Source of the DNA: an uncultured Clostridia bacterium
GTDB taxonomy: Bacteria > Bacillota > Clostridia > UBA1381
Direction: 5' to 3'
DNA: 53,889 nt
Assembly (NCBI GenBank): GCA_944390495.1
Contig: CALXQE010000067.1
Span: 1-53,889 of the forward strand
Shown: piece by piece, positions 27,850 through 35,438 of the stretch
Numbering within the stretch: the first letter of the stretch is position 1
Layout: every line of letters starts with the position of its first letter
Program-made: the position numbers and the translations under genes
The notes under the pieces: model-generated
The model's input: only the letters and a program-made list of their open reading frames with translations
Told to the model about the DNA's origin: nothing
Database searches by the model: none

Positions 27850-28650
27850 ATGAAATTAGGATTTATAGGCAGTGGTAATATGGGAAGTGCCATAATAGGC
27901 GGAATTATAAAAAATAATATTGTAGCTCCGGACGATATTTTAGTTTCCGATTTAAGTGAATCAGCTTTAAATAAAGTTAAAGATGAATATGGAGTTAATG
28001 TTACTGGTAGCAACAAAGAAGCTGCAAAGAGTGATATTTTGTTCTTATGCATTAAACCCCAGTTTTTGTATAATGTAATTGATGAAATTACATCAGTAGT
28101 AAGTGAAAATGCTGTAATTGTTTCCATTGTTGCGGGACAATCTATTGAAAATATTGTAAAGGCATTTGGAAAAAATATAAAGCTTGTTAGAGTAATGCCA
28201 AATACTCCGGCATTGGTAGGAAGTGGAATGGCTGCACTTACGCCGAATGAAAATATTTCCGAAAGTGAAGTTGATATGATTGTAAAAATATTTAATAGCT
28301 TTGGCAGGGGTGAAGTTGTAACAGAAACACTTATGGATGCTGTAACAGCTGTAAGCGGTTCATCTCCGGCTTATGTATTTATGATGATAGAAGCCATGGC
28401 AGATGCTGCTGTTGCTGGTGGGATGCCAAGAAATCAAGCATATATTTTTGCTGCTCAGGCTGTTTTAGGCAGTGCAAAAATGGTACTTGAAACAGGAAAA
28501 CATCCTGGTGAACTTAAGGATATGGTTTGTTCGCCGGCAGGTACTACAATTGAGGCAGTTTCAGTTCTTGAAGAAACAGGATTTAGAAACAGTATAATAA
28601 AAGCGATGAAAGCCTGTATGGAAAAGTCGAAAGAATTAGGTAAAAACTAA
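27850..28650 (+). CDS. proC: Pyrroline-5-carboxylate reductase
   Basis: Last enzyme of proline synthesis, reducing pyrroline-5-carboxylate with NAD(P)H; 266 aa. The N-terminal Rossmann motif is GFIGSGNMGSAI. VMPNTPALVGSGM is in the middle, and the C-terminal dimerisation signature is PGELKDMVCSPAGTTIEAV. AGGAGG (27838-27843) precedes ATG 27850. The gene begins only 13 bases after the terminator hairpin of the upstream operon, which leaves no room for a separate promoter between them. Confidence 0.97.
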   Translation: MKLGFIGSGNMGSAIIGGIIKNNIVAPDDILVSDLSESALNKVKDEYGVNVTGSNKEAAKSDILFLCIKPQFLYNVIDEITSVVSENAVIVSIVAGQSIENIVKAFGKNIKLVRVMPNTPALVGSGMAALTPNENISESEVDMIVKIFNSFGRGEVVTETLMDAVTAVSGSSPAYVFMMIEAMADAAVAGGMPRNQAYIFAAQAVLGSAKMVLETGKHPGELKDMVCSPAGTTIEAVSVLEETGFRNSIIKAMKACMEKSKELGKN

Positions 28651-28652
28651 TA

Positions 28653-28700
28653 TATACAACAAAGCCACCGACATTATTTTATCGGTGGCTTTGTTGTATA
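28653..28700. terminator. Long terminator hairpin between proC and the convergent dGTPase gene
   Basis: A perfect 19-bp stem (28653-28671 with 28682-28700) around the core AAAGCCACCGA, starting 2 bases after the proC stop. A second 9-bp hairpin, GTAACATTG / CAATGTTAC, lies at 28706-28734. Together they separate the two convergent genes. Confidence 0.8.
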
Positions 28701-28793
28701 TGAACGTAACATTGTATATATCAAACAATGTTACATCTATTATACACCTAAAAAATTAAAATTTCAATACAAAATTTATAAAAAACCTGTTTT

Positions 28794-29987
28794 TTAAACA
28801 TTGTCAAAATATGAAATATATTTCACAAGTGGCTTTGTGTTAAACAAATATTCGTATAAATCAATAAAATAATCATCTGTCATACTTGCAATATAATCTA
28901 CAACAATATCATCGATTGTGCTGTTTTCTTGGTAGTTGTATTCTTTAAATTTATTTGCGTTATTGATAAATTCAATATGATGTTTGAAAATTGGAGAAGT
29001 TTGGTCGTTATGCTTTAAATCATAAAGTAATTTATTATAAATTTTTTCAAACATAGGTTTTATGCTGTTTTCGTACACATCAGCGATTTTGTTATTCTGA
29101 TATATAATTTTATAATTATCTGATTTACTGCATTTTAAAGCATTATAATGAGTATCGTCCATTTTAATATAGTTATGTCCGTAGCTGTTTTCAATTATAT
29201 TTACAATAAGGTTGTTAATAATAGTGGCATTGTGTTTTCCTATTTCGTTTTCTTGAAAAATATTTTCACTGTCAATAAGTTTTGTTTTGATTGCGTCTTG
29301 TCTGTCTTTGCCTATATACGCAATCATATCTGATATTCTAACAACACACCCCTCAAGGGTTGAAGGTATAAGATGTTTTATTGCTGATTGATCAATGTAA
29401 CATTTTTCAACTTTTTTATCGAATTCGTTAAAGTTGTTTAATGTTGAAGGTATATATTCTTTACATTCAAACTCTCCGTTATGACATAAAATTCCATCAA
29501 GAGTCTGTAAACTTATATTCAAATTAAATATTTTATCAAGCACTCGAACACTATGTACGTTGTGATTAAAATATTTTCCTGTACTATCATGATAAAGATC
29601 ATTTAAAAAACGCTCACCTGCATGTCCGAATGGAGTATGTCCTATGTCATGTCCTAAAGCGATTGCCTCTATAAGATCTAAGTCAAGACCAAGCATTTTT
29701 CCTATGTTTCGAGCAATTCTTGATACAAGCTGGACATGGAGTGCCCTGTGGGATATATCATCATTTTTGTAAAATGAAAATACCTGTGTTTTATCGGTAT
29801 ATCTATTATAATAAGGGCTGTGCATGATTTTTTCAACATCTCTTACAAAAGCCGGACGCCATAGCGTTGCTTTGTCTTTCTTGGTGTTTCTTCTGATTGC
29901 AGGATCATAGAAATCCTCGCCGCCAAAATTTTCTTTTATTATTCGTTTTTGAAGTTCATCTGAAAGCTGTTCGTATATTAAAGCCAT
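28794..29987 (-). CDS. dgt: dGTP triphosphohydrolase-like HD-domain protein
   Basis: HD-superfamily phosphohydrolase, 397 aa, of the deoxyguanosinetriphosphate triphosphohydrolase-like family, which splits dNTPs into nucleoside and triphosphate and so trims the dNTP pool. The metal site is visible as SHRALHVQLVSRIA (His84) and ALGHDIGHTPFGHAGE (His113, Asp114). The N-terminal RRNTKKDKATLWRPAFVRDVEKI leads into the domain. The ATG at 29987 has AGGAGG 7 bases upstream. It is a single gene with its own promoter. The exact nucleotide specificity of this short (about 400 aa) branch is not known. Confidence 0.88.
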   Translation of the reverse strand: MALIYEQLSDELQKRIIKENFGGEDFYDPAIRRNTKKDKATLWRPAFVRDVEKIMHSPYYNRYTDKTQVFSFYKNDDISHRALHVQLVSRIARNIGKMLGLDLDLIEAIALGHDIGHTPFGHAGERFLNDLYHDSTGKYFNHNVHSVRVLDKIFNLNISLQTLDGILCHNGEFECKEYIPSTLNNFNEFDKKVEKCYIDQSAIKHLIPSTLEGCVVRISDMIAYIGKDRQDAIKTKLIDSENIFQENEIGKHNATIINNLIVNIIENSYGHNYIKMDDTHYNALKCSKSDNYKIIYQNNKIADVYENSIKPMFEKIYNKLLYDLKHNDQTSPIFKHHIEFINNANKFKEYNYQENSTIDDIVVDYIASMTDDYFIDLYEYLFNTKPLVKYISYFDNV

Positions 29988-30010
29988 TTCTTTACCTCCT
30001 TTATGGTATT

Positions 30011-30039
30011 ATTATACCATAAAAACATTACTATAACAA
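30011..30039 (-). promoter_or_regulatory. Promoter of the dGTPase gene with overlapping palindrome
   Basis: On the minus strand TTGTTA (30034-30039), 17-base spacer, TATAAT (30011-30016). A 7-bp inverted repeat ATGGTAT / ATACCAT (30003-30020) covers the -10 box and the expected start of transcription, where a repressor would bind. Confidence 0.65.
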
Positions 30040-30081
30040 TGAATGAAAAGAAAAATAGGGGAGAATTTATTGATTTTTGTA

Positions 30082-30110
30082 GTGACAAACTTATAAAAAT
30101 ATGATATAAT
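30082..30110 (+). promoter_or_regulatory. Promoter of the surface-protein/sortase pair
   Basis: GTGACA (30082-30087), 17-base spacer, TATAAT (30105-30110), 40 bases before the start codon. Confidence 0.6.
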
Positions 30111-30150
30111 ATAAAAAAATATATGTTTAACTTGTAAGGAAGTGGTAACA

Positions 30151-31317
30151 GTGAAGAAATTATTAAGCGGAATAGTTTCCTTTGCAGTGATGATATCTGT
30201 TTCTGTCAGTGCGTTTGCTGCAACGGGTGAAATATCAGTTAAAAATAATATAAATGGTTCAGAACCGATAACATATACGTATACAGAAAAAAGTGGTCAA
30301 GTTGTAAAGTCAGTTAAGACATTAATGACAAAATTAAGTGACCTTTCAAAAGAAGACTCCGTTATTCAGACATTAACAGTGACAAGTAAAAATGCGGATC
30401 TACCTGTTTCGGTTAAATTAAGATTAGAGATACCATTAGAATCTGACACGCAGACAGGTCCACAGGAGGCTGTATCAACGCCTTCGCCCGATGAATATTT
30501 AGCCCTTGATTATTATGACATAAATGTTATAGACGCTTCAGGAAATAAAATATATTCAGATGAAGATGCAATGAACGATGACAGTCAAAATACTTATAGA
30601 GATATACCTTTGGGTATAATGAATGAGTCTCGAAATGATGAAAATCAAATATTTAATATCGAAATTTCAGTTGATGATAATGTAAAATCCTCTGTGGAAA
30701 AATATGCAAATAAACTTGATTGGTGTATTGTAACGGAAGCTGTAAACCTATCAACAGCACAACCGGTACAATCTATTGCTCCAACAGCTACTCCGTCAGT
30801 AACGGTTACAACGGTACCAACATCGACGCCACAGCCTACTGAAGAAAGTGCAGAAGTTAAAGAGGATAAGGATGGTACAGTAACACTTTCAAAAGGAAAA
30901 TTCCTTGTTGGAAGAGATATAGATGAAGGCAGATATACAATGACAGGTGAAGGCAAAGTTCATGTGTATACATCAGAAGACGTTTTAAAAACGAGTATAG
31001 TATTAAAGAAAAAGGGTTCTAAGAATACTGGTGTTGAAAAATATGTAATTAATCTTCAGGAGGGAGAAACGATAGAGGTTGACAATGATACAGTTTTGAC
31101 ACCGTATGAAGCATCAAAAGCGACAGCAAAACCAACATCAAGTCCAAAGGTATCAAGCAGCAGTTCATCAAAAGCAACATCTAAGCCATCATCAACTTCA
31201 GAAAAATCAAATCCTAAAACAGGGGATAATATGCCAGTAACGACTCTTATATCACTTAGTGTAATAGCTATAGGTGCGGTTATATTTATAGAGATTAAAA
31301 AAAGAAAAAATGACTAA
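30151..31317 (+). CDS. Secreted surface protein with NPKTG sorting signal
   Basis: A 388-aa exported protein, probably attached to the cell wall by the sortase encoded next. It has a signal peptide (1 to about 24, ending near SAFA), a beta-rich region (25-190), a Thr/Pro/Ser linker, a small domain with the pattern GKFLVGRDIDEGRYTM, and a second Ser/Thr/Lys linker. The end is NPKTG (354-358), a hydrophobic segment and the basic tail KKRKND. The frame also holds a GTG at 30142, but AGGA at 30137-30140 would be 1 base away from it and is 10 bases from GTG 30151, so I chose 30151. The function of the exposed domains is unknown. Confidence 0.85.
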   Translation: MKKLLSGIVSFAVMISVSVSAFAATGEISVKNNINGSEPITYTYTEKSGQVVKSVKTLMTKLSDLSKEDSVIQTLTVTSKNADLPVSVKLRLEIPLESDTQTGPQEAVSTPSPDEYLALDYYDINVIDASGNKIYSDEDAMNDDSQNTYRDIPLGIMNESRNDENQIFNIEISVDDNVKSSVEKYANKLDWCIVTEAVNLSTAQPVQSIAPTATPSVTVTTVPTSTPQPTEESAEVKEDKDGTVTLSKGKFLVGRDIDEGRYTMTGEGKVHVYTSEDVLKTSIVLKKKGSKNTGVEKYVINLQEGETIEVDNDTVLTPYEASKATAKPTSSPKVSSSSSSKATSKPSSTSEKSNPKTGDNMPVTTLISLSVIAIGAVIFIEIKKRKND

Positions 31318-31332
31318 CATGAAAGGACGTGT

Positions 31333-32097
31333 GTGAAAGTGAAAAAAATTCTAACTCTCATACAGGTCCTTTTGATTTTGTTTATTGTTGTATGTTGTAT
31401 TTTTGTAGGCAAGTATTTTTATGATTGCAAGAATGCTCAAGTGGAATATGAAAACTTACAAGATGTTGTTGAAAAATATCCGAGAGTAGATGCGTCAGGT
31501 AATTATATTGAAGAACGTGATGATAACGGTATTCTTCTTTCGTACTCTAATCTTTATAAACAAAATAATGATATGGTGGGCTGGATTAAAATATCTGATA
31601 CTAAAATAGATTATCCCGTAGTTCGCAGTAAAGATAATGAATATTATCTCCATAGGGATTTTTCAAAAAATAGTCAATATAGCGGTATACCATTTATGGA
31701 TTACGAAAGTCAAGATATAAGTTCTAATTATATTATATATGCACATAACATGAAAGATGGCTCTATGTTTGCTGATTTATTAAAATATGAAGATAAGTCT
31801 TTTTATGATTCTCATAGTACAATAATTTTTGATGATTTGTATGAAAGAGGTGAATATCAAATTTTAGGAGTGTTTACTACTAAAGTAGGGGCAAATAATG
31901 AGTTTAGGTATCATGATTATGCTAATATTACTGATGGAGAAAAATTTAGCGAATATATAAAGAAAGTTAAGGAATTATCTTGCTATGACACAGGTATAAC
32001 AGCTGAATATGGCGACAAGTTGATAACTTTATCAACTTGTGCATATCATACATCAAACGAACGTTTTGTAGTTGTAGCTAAAAAAATTATAAAATGA
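31333..32097 (+). CDS. Class B-like sortase
   Basis: Membrane-anchored cysteine transpeptidase, 254 aa. An N-terminal transmembrane anchor (about 8-28) is followed by the sortase domain with catalytic His138 (YAHNM), Cys236 (LSTCAYH) and Arg244 (NERFV). Length and the NDMVGWIKI...DYPVVRSKDNEYYLHRDF pattern fit class B. It starts 15 bases after the surface-protein stop. GTG 31333 and GTG 31339 are both possible; AAAGGA at 31322-31327 suits either. The single adjacent substrate suggests a dedicated enzyme-substrate pair. Confidence 0.92.
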   Translation: MKVKKILTLIQVLLILFIVVCCIFVGKYFYDCKNAQVEYENLQDVVEKYPRVDASGNYIEERDDNGILLSYSNLYKQNNDMVGWIKISDTKIDYPVVRSKDNEYYLHRDFSKNSQYSGIPFMDYESQDISSNYIIYAHNMKDGSMFADLLKYEDKSFYDSHSTIIFDDLYERGEYQILGVFTTKVGANNEFRYHDYANITDGEKFSEYIKKVKELSCYDTGITAEYGDKLITLSTCAYHTSNERFVVVAKKIIK

Positions 32098-32146
32098 TTT
32101 GTGGGATGTTAAAATAGATGTTTAATTACAATTTGAATTGTAGTAT

Positions 32147-32200
32147 AAAAACTCTTTTTTGTGGTTATTTAATGAGATAATGCAAAATAAGAGTTTTTTT
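32147..32200 (+). terminator. Terminator after the sortase gene
   Basis: AAAAACTCTT (32147-32156) pairs with AAGAGTTTTT, with seven T residues at the end. The loop is about 30 bases long and AT-rich. Confidence 0.75.
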
Positions 32201-32283
32201 ATTACAAAATATATCAATAAAATTTTGTACTTGAAAGAGAACGTGCTTATCAAAAATCATTTTATATAGTGTTGTGATACAAT

Positions 32284-32582
32284 TGATAGGTGACAAATGA
32301 AAAGGGAAATGAACTCCAAATATGACGGCAAGAGCTGGAAAAGCCTTATGGACAAGAGCTATAGACCTCATCATCACCCCAATGAACACACTATCAAAGA
32401 GCAGATTATCCTGGTAAGAAAGTGCAAATAGATGTTAAATTTGTACCCTCATATTGTGGTGTAGTATGCGGGCAAAAATATTACCAATAAATGTACAAGA
32501 TGGACATACAGAGAAATATATGACGAACACAGTACATATTTGAGTGTTACTTTTTATTTTTTAATCAAAGTGTCACCTATCA
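32284..32582 (+). mobile_element. Decayed IS481-like element, about 300 bp, with 12-bp terminal inverted repeats
   Basis: Two inverted copies of TGATAGGTGACA (32284-32295 and, as complement, 32571-32582) bound a degraded transposase gene. An intact element of this kind would be about 1 kb, so most of the interior is deleted. No clear target duplication is visible. The right end is 43 bases from the -35 box of tyrS. Confidence 0.7.
32297..32545 (+). pseudogene. Transposase remnant, IS481-like integrase fold
   Basis: Three fragments in different frames match the family in order. Positions 32297-32431 encode a piece with YDGKSWKSLMDKSYRPHHHP, the linker after the helix-turn-helix. A frame shift then gives KVQIDVKFVPSYC from about 32419, the start of the DDE domain. 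Another shift gives RWTYREIYDEHSTYLS (about 32498-32545). Stops and internal deletions rule out a functional enzyme. The family assignment is from recognisable motifs rather than a database search. Confidence 0.75.
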
Positions 32583-32625
32583 TTGACAATTATACAAATT
32601 ATATTTACAAAAATAAAATTTACTA

Positions 32626-32654
32626 TTGCAAAATGAATGTGAAAAGTGTATAAT
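32626..32654 (+). promoter_or_regulatory. tyrS: Promoter of tyrS
   Basis: TTGCAA (32626-32631), 17-base spacer, TATAAT (32649-32654). The leader of about 45 bases holds one small hairpin (ATTGCC / GGCAAT, 32662-32682) and no T-box. Confidence 0.75.
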
Positions 32655-32706
32655 AATGTAGATTGCCGTACTCGTGGGCAATACACTACAGAAGGAGGAA
32701 AAAGAT

Positions 32707-33927
32707 ATGCAAGGTAATGTATATGACGTTTTGTTGGAACGAGGTCTTATAGCTCAGACAACTCACGAACAGGAAATACGAGAATTATTGGGAAAGGAAA
32801 AAGTTACGTTCTATATTGGCTTTGATCCAACTGCAGATAGCCTTCATGTAGGACATTTTTTGCAGATGGTGGTAATGCGTCACATGCAAAATTATGGTCA
32901 CAGACCTATTGCACTTGTTGGCGGCGGTACCGGACATATAGGCGATCCATCAGGCAGAACTGATATGCGTCAGATGATGACAAAAGAAGTTATTGATCAT
33001 AACTGCGAATGTTTTAAAGAACAGCTTTCGAGAGTTGTTGATTTTTCAGATGACAAAGCTATAATGGTAAATAATGCAGATTGGCTGCTTGACTTAAACT
33101 ATGTTGAATTTTTGAGAGATATAGGCTCATGTTTCTCTGTTAATAAGATGCTTACAGCAGAATGCTTTAAACAAAGACTTGAAAAAGGACTTTCATTCCT
33201 TGAATTTAACTATATGCTAATGCAGAGTTATGACTTTTTAATGCTTAGCAGAAAATACGACTGTAAAATAGAACTTGGCGGGGATGATCAATGGAGTAAC
33301 ATTCTTGGCGGCATAGATCTTTGCAGACGTAAGGATCAAAAGCAGGTATATGGAATGACATTCACATTGCTTACAAACAGCGAAGGTAAAAAGATGGGAA
33401 AAACTGCATCAGGTGCTGTATGGCTTGATCCGAAAAAAACATCACCATATGATTTTTACCAGTATTGGGTAAATGTACAGGATGCAGATGTTATTAAGTG
33501 TTTAAAGCTTTTGACTTTTGTACCTATGGACGAAATACGAGAAATGGAAAAATGGGAAGGTCAGGAACTTAATAAAGCTAAGAAGATACTTGCTTATGAA
33601 GTTACTAAGCTTGTACATGGGGAAGAAGAGGCTAATAGAGTTCAAAAAACGGCTGAAGAAATTTTTGCAAAAGGTGGAGTAAGTGAAGATATGCCAACAA
33701 CAGTAATCCCTGACGCTGTCGGTATGGGTATTCTTGATTTACTTGTAAAAACAGGGCTTTTAGCTTCAAAAGGCGAAGCAAGACGTCTTGTTCAGCAAAA
33801 CGGTCTTTCAATTAATGACGCAAAATATACAGATGTAAACGGTGTTGTAACAGAAGATATGATTACTGATGAAGGTATGATTATAAAAAAAGGCAAAAAG
33901 ACTTTCCACAGAGTTGTTATAAAATAA
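32707..33927 (+). CDS. tyrS: Tyrosyl-tRNA synthetase
   Basis: Class I synthetase that charges tRNA-Tyr, 406 aa. The HIGH-type motif HVGH is at 47-50 and the KMSKS-type motif KKMGKT at 228-233. A C-terminal S4 RNA-binding domain covers about 340-400. The frame extends upstream to a GTG at 32674, but AAGGAGG at about 32691-32697 lies between that GTG and ATG 32707 and is correctly spaced for the ATG. It has its own promoter and terminator. Many Firmicute tyrS genes have a T-box leader; this one does not. Confidence 0.97.
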   Translation: MQGNVYDVLLERGLIAQTTHEQEIRELLGKEKVTFYIGFDPTADSLHVGHFLQMVVMRHMQNYGHRPIALVGGGTGHIGDPSGRTDMRQMMTKEVIDHNCECFKEQLSRVVDFSDDKAIMVNNADWLLDLNYVEFLRDIGSCFSVNKMLTAECFKQRLEKGLSFLEFNYMLMQSYDFLMLSRKYDCKIELGGDDQWSNILGGIDLCRRKDQKQVYGMTFTLLTNSEGKKMGKTASGAVWLDPKKTSPYDFYQYWVNVQDADVIKCLKLLTFVPMDEIREMEKWEGQELNKAKKILAYEVTKLVHGEEEANRVQKTAEEIFAKGGVSEDMPTTVIPDAVGMGILDLLVKTGLLASKGEARRLVQQNGLSINDAKYTDVNGVVTEDMITDEGMIIKKGKKTFHRVVIK

Positions 33928-33944
33928 TAATTGATTTTATAGAG

Positions 33945-34000
33945 CACAGATAATATTTTGAGGTAATATATATACCTAAAATTTATCTGTGTTTTTTTTT
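33945..34000 (+). terminator. Terminator of tyrS
   Basis: CACAGATAA (33945-33953) pairs with TTATCTGTG (33983-33991), with inner ATTTT/AAAAT and AGGTA/TACCT stems, followed by nine T residues. Confidence 0.92.
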
Positions 34001-34043
34001 ATTCCAAGCATAGAAATTAATAGTTAAAATATTGTCAAATCTA

Positions 34044-34072
34044 TTGAAAAAAGCATTGGAATAGTGTATAAT
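34044..34072 (+). promoter_or_regulatory. Promoter of nadK-argR-recN
   Basis: TTGAAA (34044-34049), 17-base spacer, TATAAT (34067-34072), 38 bases before the nadK start. Confidence 0.7.
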
Positions 34073-34110
34073 TATAAATAGTATACAAAATACAGAGGTG
34101 TGAGTTTCCC

Positions 34111-34956
34111 GTGAAGAGAATTGCAATAATACCAAACAGTACAAAAGATAAAAATCTTGCAAATACAAAGCGAATTGTAGAGTATTTACAAGATAAAACT
34201 AACATATATCTAAGCGATGAATACATTGATTTTGGCATGCGTGCAAACTACGTTTCAAGAGATGAGATATATGATAATGCCGATTTTGTAATTGTTCTTG
34301 GCGGTGATGGTACTATCTTGCAGCGGGCATCAGAATGTGCTAAACGTAAAATCCCTATATTAGGAATTAATTTGGGAAAAATAGGTTTTATGACAGAAAT
34401 AGAGACAGATAATATAGAAAGTGCACTGGATAGATTTATTAACGAAGATTTCAAAATTGAAAAAAGAATGATGATTAAGGCACAAATAAAAAGAAATAAT
34501 GAAATATTACAAACTTTTTATGCTTTAAATGATGTTGTTGTTTCAAAATCTGTCGGAGAAAAACTTATTTGCATGGAACTTTTAACCGATGGTGAAGAAG
34601 TCAATAGATATATTGCTGATGGACTTATTATTGCAACCCCTACCGGTTCTACAGGGTATTCGATTTCAGCAGGTGGCCCTGTTGTTGATCCTTGTATGAG
34701 ATTGTATGTTGCAACACCTATATGTGCACACATGCTGTCTGTTAGAAGTGCTGTACTTTCATCTGATAAAGTAATAAATATTAAACTTAACGCTGATTAT
34801 GGTATGCAAGATGCAGTTGTTAGTGCAGATGGTGATGTGCAAGGGTACATAAATATAGGTGATGAGGTATGTATTACCGAGTCTGAATACGATTTTGAAC
34901 TTATAAAAATAGGCGGACAGTCATTTTATGACACTGTACTAAAAAAACTATCGTAA
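34111..34956 (+). CDS. nadK: NAD kinase
   Basis: Phosphorylates NAD to NADP; 281 aa. The ATP/NAD-kinase signature GGDGT is at 64-68, the NE/D-type motif in YALNDVVVSK, and the Gly-rich DGLIIATPTGSTGYSISAGGP follows. It starts with GTG 34111, with AGAGGTG about 10 bases upstream. It heads the conserved clostridial order nadK-argR-recN. Confidence 0.96.
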   Translation: MKRIAIIPNSTKDKNLANTKRIVEYLQDKTNIYLSDEYIDFGMRANYVSRDEIYDNADFVIVLGGDGTILQRASECAKRKIPILGINLGKIGFMTEIETDNIESALDRFINEDFKIEKRMMIKAQIKRNNEILQTFYALNDVVVSKSVGEKLICMELLTDGEEVNRYIADGLIIATPTGSTGYSISAGGPVVDPCMRLYVATPICAHMLSVRSAVLSSDKVINIKLNADYGMQDAVVSADGDVQGYINIGDEVCITESEYDFELIKIGGQSFYDTVLKKLS

Positions 34957-34975
34957 TTTGACGGAGGATTTAGAA

Positions 34976-35425
34976 GTGAAGTACAGAAGGCAGGGACAAA
35001 TTTTAAAAATTATACACGACAAAAATATAAAAACACATGAGCAGCTTATAAATGAACTTAACAAAATAGGTTTTAAAGTGACACAGGCTACTGTTTCAAG
35101 GGATATTAAAGAATTGGGTCTTATTAAAATACCCCTTCCGGGAGGAGAAGGCAGCGTTTATTCATCATCTAACGAAATACCGGAAGATATGGATAGACGT
35201 ATAAATATGATTACAGATACAGTCAGAAGTGTTGAGTATGCAATGAATAGTGTTGTAGTGAAAACGTATCCGGGTATGGCATCAGCCGTTGCAGCATCAG
35301 TAGATGCATCTATGAGAGGTGATTTTCTTGGTTCTGTTGCCGGAGATGATACATTACTCATTATCGCAAAAAGCGAAGAGAAAGCAGCAGAGATTACGGA
35401 TAAATTAAAGAAACTTTTTAGTTAA
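34976..35425 (+). CDS. argR: Arginine repressor
   Basis: ArgR/AhrC family regulator, 149 aa. The N-terminal winged helix carries KVTQATVSRDIKELGLIKIP, and the C-terminal oligomerisation and arginine-binding domain includes GDFLGSVAGDDTLLII. The frame opens at a TTG (34958), but CGGAGG (34962-34967) is 8 bases before GTG 34976, which is the likely start. It follows nadK by 19 bases and precedes recN by 13. Confidence 0.95.
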   Translation: MKYRRQGQILKIIHDKNIKTHEQLINELNKIGFKVTQATVSRDIKELGLIKIPLPGGEGSVYSSSNEIPEDMDRRINMITDTVRSVEYAMNSVVVKTYPGMASAVAASVDASMRGDFLGSVAGDDTLLIIAKSEEKAAEITDKLKKLFS

Positions 35426-35438
35426 GGAGCAGCTTTGT

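Noticed and set aside
32440..32468. Similarity between ACCCTCAT...GGTGTAG here and the IS256 left end near 53485
   Set aside because: The short match is explained by the transposase translation KVQIDVKFVP of the IS481-like remnant. Spacing and flanks differ, so it is not a second IS256 end.
32587..32706. Possible T-box riboswitch before tyrS (and before aspS)
   Set aside because: The promoters leave leaders of about 30-50 bases, and no T-box core or specifier hairpin is present.
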